A stretch of DNA of 64,000 bases from Fasciola hepatica (taxonomy: Eukaryota; Platyhelminthes; Trematoda; Plagiorchiida; Fasciolidae): positions 4,228,501 to 4,292,500 of the forward strand of contig CANUEZ040000165.1 in assembly GCA_948099385.1 (NCBI GenBank). Direction: 5' to 3'. The notes beneath the pieces are model-generated. The model was not told the DNA's origin. It saw only the letters and a list, made by a program, of their open reading frames with translations, and searched no databases. A program made the position numbers and the translations under genes. This document shows, piece after piece, positions 11,760 through 23,208 of this stretch. Position 1 is the first letter of the stretch. Each line of letters opens with the position of its first letter.

Positions 11760-12510
11760 CTCACGTTGGGGTAATTTCGTGCAAGTGGGCGGATTCATGA
11801 AAGACTCACGGACTTCCTCACCGGTAGAACATTCCAACTTAAAGCGAATGATATGAACCTTAATAAGTTGGAAGTCGTCAGTGGATTACCTAGAGTGTCC
11901 ATACTAGGCCTGCTTGGTGATTTCAGATATTATTCGATCCATGCGTTGCGCGGTAGGTGTAGAAAAGACGCGGGTGAGCTCATCAGGGTGTGGTCCGCGC
12001 TACCCCGCTAACAAGTGAGGGTTTTCAAACCCGATTACATTTCTGTGGTAGATCTTCTTTAGAAAACAGCTTGCAGGGGCGGTCACGTTTCTACGAAACG
12101 GACACCGTTTAACAAAGGAAGCGTTTTGTGATGAGGGTCGGATGGTGGGACGTTAGTCTTCAAGACTTCGGACCCTCTTCCGCGGAACGGAAGAGACTAC
12201 AAGGGGCTTCAGTAGAGACATTTGGGGTAATCAGAAGCCTTTCTTGGCTTAGACTGGACACTATTTTTCCAGATGACCTTAGACCCTTGGGTACTAGGTC
12301 ACGAGAAGTGGCCGGTAAAACTTCTATCTAGACTGCCAGCCAGATCTAATCATATCACTATTGAGGGTACCAACTACTGGAACAGTTCGCCAGGAAAAGT
12401 GATGGGACTAAGTACATTCCACGCATTCGATGGGGCCTTTGTTCGTACTTCGAAAGAGATCCCTGCCATTGAGCTTCCCGTAGGTTCACTAGACGGATAT
12501 AAGTAACCAC
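11760..12510 (+). pseudogene. LINE reverse-transcriptase C-terminal half, decayed
   Basis: FLTGRTFQLKAND (11,814-11,852) followed by VVSGLPRVSILGLL (11,873-11,914) corresponds to the FLxxRxFxVxV and SGVPQGSVLGPLLF blocks of non-LTR RTs, with key Gln/Gly/Pro residues worn. The catalytic YADD region is not recognisable. After ~400 bp a frame at 12,273-12,506 carries NYWNSSPGKVMGLSTFHAF, the Trp-Asn-x-Leu-Pro signature near the end of CR1-like ORF2 proteins. Stops and frame changes lie between. The 5' half of the element is missing or not recognisable. Confidence 0.6.
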
Positions 12511-13906
12511 TTCAGTCCATCCGAGATGTCTTAGAAATTAACATTTCCTTTTTTCAAACCAACAGTGAACGTTTACAGTGCATCATCTCCGGTGCGTACA
12601 TTTTTGTTTCAAACACCCTCGGTGCATTTTTTACATACCACTCGTGCGTCTACGGCAAGTTTGTTTTACTCCTGTTATGCATTGGTCCACATCACGGCTG
12701 GATATTGGGCCAAGTTAATAATGTTGTCACTGGACCACTTATCCAGGGTGCTTCGAGTCTCGCCAAAATGTGCCATTATAATAACTATCATGCCTCCCGC
12801 AGCCGACCCGCTACCGGCTTTCATGTTTCTTCACTAATTTTAGAGAAGGATCGACGATGTTCACCGCGCAGAGGTGGATGCATACCTCGCCTGCATCTCG
12901 CCCAAGGAACCTTGGATGCTCATTTGTCCCTGGTCATTGCTTGTGAAGAGTGGACTAAACAGAACTAGACCTGGACATTCAGCCATTACGCCGTCAAATC
13001 CCGGGGATGAATCGAAGTAAACAAAGCCTGACATTGCTCCAGTTTTTACAGCTGCGAATAGAAGAATCACCGTTGCGGTATCAGTTTTACCAACAAATAG
13101 AGCCACACTCCTCTATGAAGACATCGTATGGTCCTCTAAAAAAGCTAGAGATGTAGAAAATGGCAGAAAGACTTTGTGCTTTCAGCTGAACCACCTTAAA
13201 AAACGACCCGAGGTGGCTTTGGGAAGACATAAGCATGGAAATGAAGGGTTTCTCGAAAGGCTTCATGAGGGAGAGGAAGCCGAGCGCAAAAGATATGATG
13301 TTTCACCTAATAGGCCTACTGCAGGCGATCGGCGTGCCAAAGCAAGTAGCCAGTAGAAGGAGTCCCCGCCTAGGACAGTGGGCCTGACCAGGAGATAGAG
13401 AGGCAAAAGGGAAGAGACCTACCATGGTGTAACTTGTGAGCCCTGGACTATCTGCTACGGCAGCTGGCCGTAGTGGGACCATCACACGTGGTTCAAGCAC
13501 TGCCGGGCCCGATGACTCAGGACGAAGAGGCAAGCGCTAAGGGGGCCAAAGGCCAAACTCTTTACGCTCATCACCTTTCCACACAGCCAGACAGGCCTCT
13601 CGTGTACCGAGATTTGCCAGCCTGTTATCACCGTGTTTAGAGCAGTAGAGCCCGACTTCCCAGAAATAGGGTTCCGAGGTGAAAGAGGATGGTATAAGGA
13701 TCGGATGTTCTGTAAGATCTATCAGTCCGGTCGGAACGTCTGCTGAGCGAACGCAGGGGACGGAGTTGGGGGTCTGTAGAAAGTGGAACTTGTTTGGCTT
13801 CAGCCCAAAAGCTAAAAACTGGGGGGTGCTCGAAACTGAATTCCAGGCAGATGAGGCCTCCTAATGACCTGAGGATATCTCCAAGAGACTATTAGAACTT
13901 CTTGCA
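12511..13906. other. No recognisable gene
   Basis: Short frames only on both strands. None shows a LINE, LTR or host motif I can name. Confidence 0.4.
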
Positions 13907-14299
13907 ATGCGCACTTATGCAGCTAGCTTAGGGAACAAGTGGCCTGATGTGATGGATAAGGCTTATGGAGTTGACGAGATCGCACTTACCGAGACACGGC
14001 TGCCCCTCAAATATGAAACCAAGAACCAGTGGCCGCCCAGCTATGTGCTTAGCATAAGGATAAACGGAAAGCGCCAAGGTGGAGTGCTGTTCTCTACTGC
14101 GGAGAATCTTGTACAGCAGTGTGAAGCCCATACTTGCCTGCAAAATACGAGGACAGTAATGACCGGGGTAAAATTCAACCACCTTGGCTCAGCCCTGGCT
14201 CGCCTACATTGCAGCCTCTACTCACGGGAAGATGAAGATGCACGGTTACCAGGTACTTGGAAACCCTTATTTATTTTGATCCCAGGACAGCTGCTTTAG
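13907..14299 (+). pseudogene. LINE endonuclease N-terminal fragment
   Basis: An open frame of 130 codons reads GVDEIALTETRLP at about residues 21-33 and then GKRQGGVLFSTAENLVQQC. This matches the LTET(W)L catalytic Glu block and the RxGGVxxxxxxxL block of the AP-endonuclease-like domain of CR1/Jockey-type LINEs. The downstream GDFN, Asp and SDH blocks are not recognisable, so the domain is incomplete. An RT of the same orientation begins about 1.1 kb downstream (15,380), a plausible distance for one element. The intervening 14,300-15,379 is heavily decayed and its long opposite-strand frame (14,783-15,364) has no motif. Confidence 0.5.
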
Positions 14300-15379
14300 C
14301 GGACCTTAGTAGGCCGTAGTTGGACTGGCCCAATGAGTCGGCAACCGGGAGGCCCTCCTGAATGTTTTTAAGAGACCGTCTACGTGGGACGGCTTTAAAT
14401 CAGCACATTGGTCAAGAAGCGAGATGAAGGAGGCTGCAGATGACATTCGCCTTGTACTTGGTGACCTCCGAGTTCCCGAAAGACGCCTCGCACATGTTCG
14501 ACGTGGATGGGCTGGGCAAAAGCTATCACCGGAAGCTCCGAACAAAGGTAAGCACGACAAAGTCATCGGCTTTCGTCACATTCGGCCGGTGTTCCAGCCT
14601 AATTAGTTATGATACCATCGGGAGGACGAGGCAGATAATGGAACGGTGGGTGGAAGAGTCAGTCACCAAATTGAAAGAGAGTGGTTTTGCCTAAAGTACC
14701 GGTAACGAGAACTGAATGGATGAGTAGCTCAACCATGGTGGGTGCTCAGGCTACGAGTGCAACCACAGTAGACTAACTGAGTTCAGAAGGCACTGAAGGG
14801 AAAGAGAACCATGGGGGCGATACAGAAACAGTGGTAGCCTCGAACGCTGTCTGCGGAATAAACCTGTAAGGGCCGAGTCCGCGCCACAGCAGAGATGTCA
14901 GCATTAGTAAGAAATACAGCTGACGTGAGAGGCCAAAGCCGGCCAAGATAGCCTTGTAACTGCGCACGAATTTGGGCAGCTCTGAGGATTGCGGTCGAAA
15001 ACGTTGAAGAGAGCCAAGTGAGGGGCTCTACAACCAATTTGGTAAGAGGTAATGGGCTGGCGCTTCTACACCAGCGGGTCAGCAGAGTTGCCCACGGAGC
15101 GCCGGGCCGATTCCTGGGAAACCGGATCACTGTCGCAGCCGCGGTGGAATCAGAGTTTGAATTATAAGTGATCAAAGCTCTTGGCAAGTTCATGGCATAA
15201 AACTGGTGGAACCAGGTGGCATCTATCCAGTCATCACGAAAATAGTGGTTGACGTTGCTGCACCGATGGCAGAGGATTTCCCCCGGGAGACTGGCAGGAA
15301 TACGGTGTACATTCTGTAAGAACAGAGACAAGGAAAACTGCTCCCACCGTGGTCCTGTCAGCATGACATTGGTGAGCCT

Positions 15380-16610
15380 GAGGGGTATAGAGGGAATTTT
15401 AGGGGACGAAATAGTTGCTCACCCCGTGGCAAATAGGTTAAAGATGAACAGTTAGCACGGTTTCGTTAAAACATTTTGTGCTAGAAGAACTTTCCGAGTT
15501 AATTTGAAAAGGTAGCACGGAGACCAGATGGGAAGTATCCTACTTAGACTTCGGTCACGTATGCAACTCTGCAAATCACTGCTTTTCACGAAGCTTGCGG
15601 CGTTGAGGCTACCATCAGACCTTACAGAGCGGATCCGAAACTCCGTAAAGGAGATGAAGTTCTGGGTAGGAGCAGAAGAGAGTGTCTTGCCAGTGGACGT
15701 CCTGCCAAGCGGCTTACTCAAGAATCGAGGATGATGCCCCTTTATTCTTCATATTTATGAGCTACCTTCCCTTGAGACTGGAAGTCCTATCCACGCTTCA
15801 GCGGAGAGTATGCAACTGGTTCAGTCCGTATCTGGCGACTTAACTTGGCGGGACCTGGATGGGGTTTATAATTTGGCCATAGATTGGGCCTGCCGCTGAA
15901 TATCTGCAGGTCTTTGCGCTACCTGAAAACAGAGAGCCCAAGCCCGTGAGAAAATTGGGGCTACCATTACAAAGAATTATGAATCCCTAGGCGAATAAGT
16001 CTAGGGGCTTTTCGGAGGTAGTCATGAAAACCTTCACTCAGGTGAACAGCGTAGTATTGTCGCTCGGAAACTATGTACCGTCCTTTAGTTATTTTATTGA
16101 CCACAAAGTCTGAGATCGTCGTGTCAATCCATCAGGCGTTTATCGGCCCCCAATGAGAGCATTTCTTTTCGGTATTGCAGCCTCATATGGTGAGAGATTT
16201 TGTGGCCCAAGTGAAAGTACAACGTCATCTCGGATGGTCAACTGAATGTCTGTGGAGGTTCAGCTATGATCTGCATCTGGAAAGACTAGGGTTGTTCCCC
16301 TTGAAAAGTGGAGGAATTAGGGGTGACCTTATCTAAGGCTTCAAATTAAAAAAGGGGACTACTAAAGTAATCGGTGGTCCGAACTCACCGGTGAGACTAA
16401 GTGGCAAATTCGTTTTCCAGGACAGCCGAGGGTTGCCAAAAAGTACGGTGTCAACCGGACCGACAGCACAGCTTCTTCAGTCAAAGTGGTTGGTGAATGG
16501 AAGAAATCGTCCAAGGATATCACGAATGCTTTATCACTCGTGGCTACCAAAACGAAGCCAAACAAGGAATACAATGTGCTTTCAGAAGAGCTTTGTGCTC
16601 TTTCGACTTT
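15380..16610 (+). pseudogene. LINE reverse transcriptase, decayed, with CR1-type C-terminus
   Basis: NRLKMNS then HGFVKTF (about 15,430-15,475) is the QHGFxxGRS entry block. WEVSYLDFGHVCNSANHC at 15,529-15,582 is the palm motif (V-YLDFxKAFDxVNHxLL). A worn YNLAIDWACR segment near 15,865-15,900 corresponds to the Trp-rich block after YADD, whose own box is lost. The C-terminus reads LERLGLFPL then GGIRGDLI at 16,277-16,334, matching the RRxRGDLIxxYK signature of CR1-like elements. Stops and frameshifts are frequent. It is probably the same copy as the endonuclease piece at 13.9 kb. Confidence 0.6.
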
Positions 16611-17449
16611 AATCCTTTTGTATCCTCTTGCTAGTTCAGTTGCTTCCCTTTAGCTTTCACTTTTCTGGCTCCCAGTCTCTTTCTATCTAAGGCCTTCGTC
16701 CATTCCACATCTTTGACTTATTCATCTTTTACCCTCGGTCCGGTTTATTGAACTTTATATTCGACAACTATCTTAGTGGCTGGATGCTAGCTTTAGGCGT
16801 CCGGCAAAAAGAACCCTGTACAGCCCTCGGACTGAAGCAAAGTGGCCGAAATGTCTTACCTTCCTGGTTTTAACAATCTTTCATTACAGAAGAGTCGACC
16901 TTCTACTATAGCTTCACCGAGGGTTCAAGAAGCTCAGCGTCCTAGAATGTAAACAATTTCTAGCGCTTAGCCTTACTCGGCCTCGGGATTGCAAAAATAA
17001 GAGCAAGCCTACTCTTTGTGCATCAGTAATTCGCCAAGCAGACAAAAAAGGGACGGAAGCTGGCGGATCTCCAAGGCTGCTGTTGGTAAATATTAATGGC
17101 TACGGTAGAAGGAGGCCAGAAGCCCAGCGGCACAAAATCCAACGACGGTAAACCGAACTTTTGAACAATCACTGACCAGCGGTGTTGAAACTCAATGAGG
17201 TAAAACAGGCTCACATATTAAAAGGTTTCACTTGAGAGTGGAGTGAGATCTCCGGTCCTCAGAGATTGCAGGGAAACTCGACGACGACCAAAGCCTTGCC
17301 TACGTCTCCAGCTTATAATTTGGGCTTTTACACGAGCATGATGGGAAGCAACGAGCATCATCCAAGATGCACGTTTGCTCCAACCGTTACCAACAGGAAG
17401 ATACTGCCCGGGGGAACGGGGAGACTACTAGAAAGACCAAATATACATA
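16611..17449. other. No recognisable gene
   Basis: Interval between two plus-strand LINE RT fragments. It may be the worn 3' end of one and the 5' part of the other, but I see no motif in it. Confidence 0.35.
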
Positions 17450-17900
17450 ATTAGGCCGGGACTTGATGGCAAACATCCAGCCATCATCAAACCGTCGGTT
17501 GTTATGAACAGTGGAAGTCGCTGTCGCTTCTATTGTGCCACCCCTGATCAAGAAGAACTACCCTTGGGCTGGAAGTTGACGATAGTTGTGGCCATCCATA
17601 AGAGAGATTCATGATCATAACAGGAGGATTTCCGTCCCGTAGAGTGTACTCGCATTCTCTACAGGTGTTTACAGTGACTGAGAGAATAACGCATATGGAA
17701 GCACATAATAAATCACAAACGGCTGTGAAGGCACAGCACTGGTTTTCCAAAGGCCGGTCTTGTACCTTGAATACTACGGTACACTAAGGCAAAGCCACCA
17801 ACTAACGGGATAAGGGCGGGATGAGCATGGTTTTATACCTGGACTTTGACCCAGTCAACCATAACCTATTGGTTGAAAGATTGAAGACTACTTGGGCAGA
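17450..17900 (+). pseudogene. LINE reverse-transcriptase N-terminal fragment
   Basis: RPGLDGKHPAII (17,453-17,488) matches the K(S/A)PGPDGIxPxxLK block. LPLGWKLTIVVAIHKRDS (about 17,558-17,611) matches the WKxAxVxPIxK block. A QHWFSKGRSC-like segment lies near 17,730-17,760, followed by YLDFDPVNHNLLVERL at 17,836-17,883. Several stops interrupt these blocks. No catalytic YADD region follows, so the copy is truncated or too worn downstream. It is a different copy from the RT at 15.4-16.6 kb because the same RT blocks recur. Confidence 0.6.
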
Positions 17901-18905
17901 ATAATAACTTCACAAGTGAGCTTCTTTTGTTCTGAACAATGGCACATTTAGTAAATGGGCTAACGAATGGGATATACCCTGAGATCAAAGCAAAATTGCC
18001 TACCGACCACAACTCCAGTGAAAATGGCTGTTATGGAGGCAGCAAATAATTCAATTGTAACCCACTCCGACTTCATTTGATAAGAAATGTTTCTGAAATA
18101 TGAGAAGTTTTGTTAGTTGTGAACATCATATTCGCTTGCATGCGCCTTAAAGTCAACGAAGCGAAGCTACAGGTTTCATCTTGAGATGTAAAAAATAGAA
18201 TAAAATCGTCCCCGTATATTGTGCACACTGTATAAATGCCAGGTTGGAAATGGATTTACAACTCTTCTTCATTCAGAAAATACTGCCAACAAGAGTGACA
18301 GGGCAAAACGGCATCCCATTTCGAACAAAATGACATCCTAGGTTATTAGGATACGTTCCGGAAAAAGAATATTGGAATTTCTAATCAACAACAACCTGTA
18401 GATGTGCGGTGTATACCTAGATCGGGTCGATGCTCAAGACGAGCAAAGAAAAGGATTAAAATGCCATAGGAGCGAAACATCAGAAGTGATTTCCCTCGCA
18501 GGAGCAAGGGAGGCTGCTCAATGGCTAGAACATGGCTCCTACTCTTGATCACTTAGGGCTATATCAGAAACAAGACTCACGATGCGTAAACCTCTGTGAG
18601 GAGTGGTGGAATCTTTTTTTAGTAAGCTAGGGAAGGTTGCAGGGGAACAATACAGAATGATGGATAATATACATTGTTTTACGACAGTCGGAATAACAAA
18701 CTGTGTGGCACTAAGCCGCCGCAGATTTCCAATTCGCCGCTACAAGCGATGCATTTTTCTTCCGTGATTTCAATGTGCAATGACCAAAACAGATTATTCT
18801 TCAGCGTACCACCAAGATGTTCCACGTGATTTATACATGCCAAGGGGTTAGAATAAACGGTGAAAATCTCTTCAAAGAATCAGAAAAGTGATTGAAAAAA
18901 CACCC
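17901..18905. other. No recognisable gene
   Basis: Likely worn transposon sequence. No clear motif or repeat is seen. Confidence 0.35.
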
Positions 18906-19720
18906 TCAAAATTCACAGTTGTTCATCTGAAGAGTAGGTTGTCCAGGAAGGCTCTGAATATGTGAAAGATCTGAAGCAAAGTCGGTGAAGCCTGAATAAT
19001 TTGAGATGCACTGGTTAAAAACAACTTCAGCGTATTTAAAGATGCGGGCTTGGTGGGAGACGGGCAGATCACCGATGAAAGTCGAACACAATGGCGGGAA
19101 GGGGACAACCCCTTGAAGCAGCCGGGTAGTGGTCATTAGATGCCTGGAGACTTCTCTGCCTAATATGAAGCACTGTGTTCTTTCATGGAAGTAGTCTTCC
19201 AATAATTAAGTAACTACGCGGGGTGGCAAAACAATTTTAGTTTCCTGAAAAAGGCCTACTTGGTGCACTGTCAGAGGTCGGCTTGTAGTCTAGAAAAGCA
19301 CATCTAGCTGACTCTTTGGAATCGCAGAGGTATTTGACATGTTGAGGGCTTAAAGCCGTGGTATCAACTGTGGAGCGCTTGGATTTCATTGGAAATGCAA
19401 ATCATCGGTTGAGCTTCTCAACGTAGTTTGAAGACAATGCAGCGCAAGCGCACTGCGAATTCCAGTGCTGACGAACGCAGAGCTACGGGTCGGCTTTTCT
19501 TGGGTTTCGTCTGGCTCCGGGATTGTACGTGTATAGGAATTGTCGCAACAGGAATCTACCAAGGAAGAAAGGAATATGATGGTGGTAAATCATTACTAGC
19601 TGAAGTAGTCAGTTCACAAAGAGTACCAGCCCCGCATCTGAGAAGCCCTCTGGACCGGTTGACTTGGTTGCCTGCGATAACCTGAATAGCCTAAAACCCT
19701 CTGCGGTTGATATCTCTTGG
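18906..19720 (-). pseudogene. LINE reverse-transcriptase fragment, second LINE type
   Basis: On the minus strand KSTGPEGF (19,665-19,642) is the entry block and FLDYKPTSDSAPS (19,296-19,258) the first palm motif (LDYxxAFxxVxR). An open frame 19,202-18,906 then reads GREVSR, STFIGDLPVSHQ at about 19,085-19,050 and KYAEVV where KYADDV is expected, so the catalytic box has lost both Asp residues. Spacing is as in non-LTR RTs. The FLDYxxAFN-type motif differs from the YLDFxKAFD type of the other copies, so this is likely another LINE family. Stops separate the blocks. Confidence 0.55.
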
Positions 19721-22128
19721 AATTCAGAGAGAGACAGCAGAGGTAACGGGAGGATAGTCGTCTAATTACCGGAGAAATTGCAAATTGAGACAGGTTTACT
19801 TCTAAATTCCCCTTCGAGAATTTCCCCTTCTGACAGCAGAGGAGCTTGATTCGAAGCCACTTGTATTTGATGCCTTCAAAGGTTTGGAACTGTCGGGAGA
19901 GATTTTCATCGATTCACGTATTTCCTTATTGTATCAGAGGTGAAAGTCAATGGATTTCGGGTTTGTTTTGCATCTTGTAGACTAATTCGTTCGTCCTGAT
20001 AGGCTGCCGTAAGTGTGGAGAGACCAGTCTTGCGGAATGGAGGTAAGTGGTTTCCACGGGACAGAAAGTTTTAAAAATCCACCTACTAATCATGTTGTAA
20101 TGTTTACGGAAGAATACGAAAATGGACGGTCTTTTATTCAAGGAGTATCAACAGCCCCTTTAGGGTTTGGGATTTACATACCTTCCGCGGAAATGGGTTT
20201 TTGCCGGCGGAGTATTTGTTTGAAATTAGTACGCTATAAGTGAACTCTGGGAGAATAACTTTCAGACCTAAGATGTTGTATGTCGTGGTCACTGAAACCA
20301 ATGTGTGCGCCTGACCTGACAGTGAAAGTCTAAGCGGTTCATCAAGGCGTGATCTAACCGGATGTCATCACGAGTCAAAGTATGGCAGATATTGAGAAGA
20401 TTTAAATATGAAAATAGATGTGTTGATGCATGAAAAAACTTGGCGATATTGTGTGAAGATTTTCATCAGGCAAAGGCGCAATGGAGAGAACTAGTCAGTC
20501 ATAGAAACTTTTCTCTGACGCTCGTGATCACAGTTGTGCTATGTAAGTGTTGCTGATAACTTGACCAAAATGAGGGAGAAATGATACCTCTAAACAACTG
20601 ATGCCAACACATGAGTGGAAAAAATTACGGAGGGCTTGCAGCTTTACTTGAGATTGATGTAGATGGCGACGCTGCCCCGTTTTTTCTTCTCCAGCGTACA
20701 CAGTCCCGATGGGAGCAGGTGAACACTCCCATTAGCACAACAGACTCATTTAATTTGCTATTCGGCCAGGATTCCAATAGAGGTACGGCCAGGTATTTCA
20801 TAAGCCAAGGGCCATGAGCATGTACGTAATGTCCGATAGCCAGTTGGAGAGGGAATGCTCATGATTGCATTTGAAACTGGGAACAATTACTCCGCTCAGC
20901 ACCGAACATTTAGAGAGCCTATGGACCAGCAGTCTTTCGTTTCTTTGTGTGATGGTTTCACTTTCGGGCTTCGGATAGTGTGCATGTATTTTCTTCACAA
21001 AGCGAGCCTTATATCGATAGCACAAGCAGCTTTGAGTAGTTGAGAGTGCGCAACACGCCAGTAACGGAATAAATAAACCTAGTTTCCGAAAAAGTGGGTC
21101 TGATGGCGGATCAGCAAGTAGCAAAATCCTTCGAAGAGTGCGCAAACGAATAGTGGTAAGTATTTATCCTGAGCATACCAGAGCATTTGTGCTTTTAGAG
21201 GCACCTGCTAATCAGCTGTGCTAACCGCTACAAGCACTGGTAAGGCTGCTCACGTGTCGTTCTATCATAATAACACGATATAATGATATGACCAATTCGA
21301 CCTAATATTGAGTCTGGTGCTGATATACTAATCACGAATTACAGATTTCTGTGTTTAAATGTCCCATGGAACAAAAGTATTCCACTGTTCACAATAATCT
21401 TTTCGGTTCCACCCACAGCTTCTTTTACATGCCTCTGAATTTAAAAAAACCAACGTGCATCATTTGTTTTGTCAAACATCTTTTATTATTTGAATGTGTT
21501 GCTGTAAAAAGGTTCTAGTTCCAACTTATAAATGATTTCACACCAGTTTTTTTCGCGTGTGGTAAGTCTTGTCACATCATCAATAGTTAAGATGTCTTTC
21601 AGATAGACGTATTTTTGGAGATGGCACTCGAAGGTCGGATCTTGAACATAACTTATTTCGTTACTCATTTGTCCGTGGGAACTTTGTACTGGCCCCGACT
21701 ACCTTCATATTTTTGATACCTGTGTAATTTATTAGTCGGGGATGAAAAGGTCCATGAATTAGTTTGCATTTTCTACGCTTCACCTCTTACCTTTATCCTT
21801 GTGTGGCAGTTATTTCAGAGACCACTATTCATTTGCTCTAATTTCAGCCCATAGCCTGCAAAGGATCATTAATAAAATGTAATACTCCAGTTTGCAGCAA
21901 GCCAACCTGAACACTTTCTGGGGGCAGATGTGATTCAGTTTTCTTGTTTTAGATGCAGCAGGGTCATTTCATTCAATTTATTTCCTCCAAGTTATAGACG
22001 AGATTCCATAACGCTCTTAACCATATAGCCTTTAACATGTCTGATAGGATCCTAAAAGATTTATTCAAGTAGACACTGTTTGGTGCGCGAAGCACGGCCT
22101 ACTTTCCCTGTCTGATAGAGAGGCTGCG
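19721..22128. other. Mostly unrecognised sequence up to the Pao insertion
   Basis: Frames at 20,013-20,243 plus and 20,798-21,145 minus show no family motif. One 60-codon frame (21,486-21,668 minus) is listed separately. The right end is the empty-site flank of the Pao element. Confidence 0.35.
21486..21668 (-). CDS. Small unidentified ORF, 60 codons, with AATAAA just after the stop
   Basis: The frame starts with ATG at 21,668 and reads as a balanced, charged peptide (for example KYVYLKDILTIDDVTRL, then REKNWCEIIYKLELEPFY), unlike the Pro/Leu/Ser-rich chance frames nearby. The stop TAA is followed at once by an AATAAA hexamer on the same strand. No signal peptide or membrane segment is visible. 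I do not recognise a family, and no convincing splice acceptor with a pyrimidine tract lies upstream. It could be a 3'-terminal exon, a small transposon piece or chance. Confidence 0.2.
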   Translation of the reverse strand: MSNEISYVQDPTFECHLQKYVYLKDILTIDDVTRLTTREKNWCEIIYKLELEPFYSNTFK

Positions 22129-22133
22129 CAAGG
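22129..22133. other. Target-site duplication of the Pao element, left copy (CAAGG)
   Basis: CAAGG immediately precedes the left LTR and is repeated exactly after the right LTR at 28,828-28,832. A 5-bp duplication is within the 4-6 bp range usual for BEL/Pao integrases. Confidence 0.85.
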
Positions 22134-22511
22134 TGTTACGAACGTTTGAGCAATGCGTAGCCAAATTCGCAACGGATCGCGAAATGAGAAGGCGATTATC
22201 CGTGATAATTCTACGATACTAGATTATTAAAATAAACAATGACATAAACAATATACAAACCTTAATAATACGATCACAAGGACTCAACAACGAGAAACCG
22301 AATAGCAGCGTGTGAGCAGACAGCACGTGCGTCACGCAGGTCCTGAACAAGGATGTGCCAAAGTAGCGCTCTGGGGGCGAACAAACAACAATTGGTCCAG
22401 AAAAACAACCAGTTCGTAGAGACAAGTCAATAGTGTATGGAAATGAGTGATGTTGGGAAAAACACTGAATCGCGAGGGAAAAAGGGGGATTTTCCACGAC
22501 CGGCTGTTACA
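22134..22511 (-). repeat. 3' LTR of the Pao element
   Basis: 378 bp, nearly identical to 28,449-28,827. On the plus strand it begins TGTTACGAACG and ends CGGCTGTTACA. In element orientation the sequence just before this LTR is purine-rich (GGAGGATTTTGGTGGGCGG, complement of about 22,513-22,531) and fits a polypurine tract. Confidence 0.93.
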
Positions 22512-23208
22512 CCGCCCACCAAAATCCTCCTGGATCCTTAGCAGAGTCAAAGGTTCGGTATAAAGGTACTGATTCTTCCTACCTGCCTAGGCCCTGCTTT
22601 CAGTGCGCGCGTCTAATGCTCGTCGTCGACGTTCTACTACTGGTCGCACCTAATCCATTGGATACATAGAAGTGAGGCTAGTCTTCATCTTCCACAAGAC
22701 CAAATGACCGATGGCGGGCGTGACTGGTCACATAGACGTTGTCCTCGTAAGGGGCCGTCCGGTCCTGGATGTACGTGGTTGAGTGTGTGTGAGAGTGCGT
22801 GTGTGTGTGCCGGGGTTACAATGAAATCACAGGTATGACTACACACCAAAGGAGGACTTTCTGCAATGTCAACAAAAGACCGCGTGGCAAGAAAACGAGT
22901 AAATGTAGCATGTGTGTGTGACCTGAGCTCCGCTACTTCCACATATGCAAGGGGCATTCGGTAGCGTCAACAAAAGGCAAACAAAGAACACTGTCACATG
23001 TATGATGGGTTTACGGGATGTAGAGTGCGTCGCGCATGCGTGTATGTATCGGGATGTATAATGGAATCGCACTCATTACCACATATCGGAAAGAACCTTC
23101 TGTAATGTCAACGAAAGGACCGCGAGCACCTTAACGTGTTTGACGGAGATTGTGTTGTATATATGGTGTTTCTTTATCCACCTCGATTACCGGTGTGAAA
23201 AAGGTTTA
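22512..23208 (-). other. 3' non-coding region of the Pao element with internal repeat
   Basis: About 700 bp between the pol stop and the 3' LTR. It has a (GT)n-rich piece at about 22,782-22,810 and an imperfect direct repeat: about 22,791-22,890 and 23,020-23,130 share a GAGTGCG...ATG block and a GTCAACRAAAG(G)ACCGCG block about 239 bp apart. No env-like frame is visible; the 90-codon minus frame at 22,685-22,957 has no motif. Confidence 0.6.

Noticed and set aside
14783..15364. 193-codon minus-strand frame
   Set aside because: Lies opposite a decaying plus-strand LINE, composition Leu/Ser/Arg-rich without motif; most likely a chance frame.
22685..22957. 90-codon minus frame as a Pao env-like gene
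   Set aside because: His/Thr-rich chance frame created by the GT repeat; no signal peptide or transmembrane segment.
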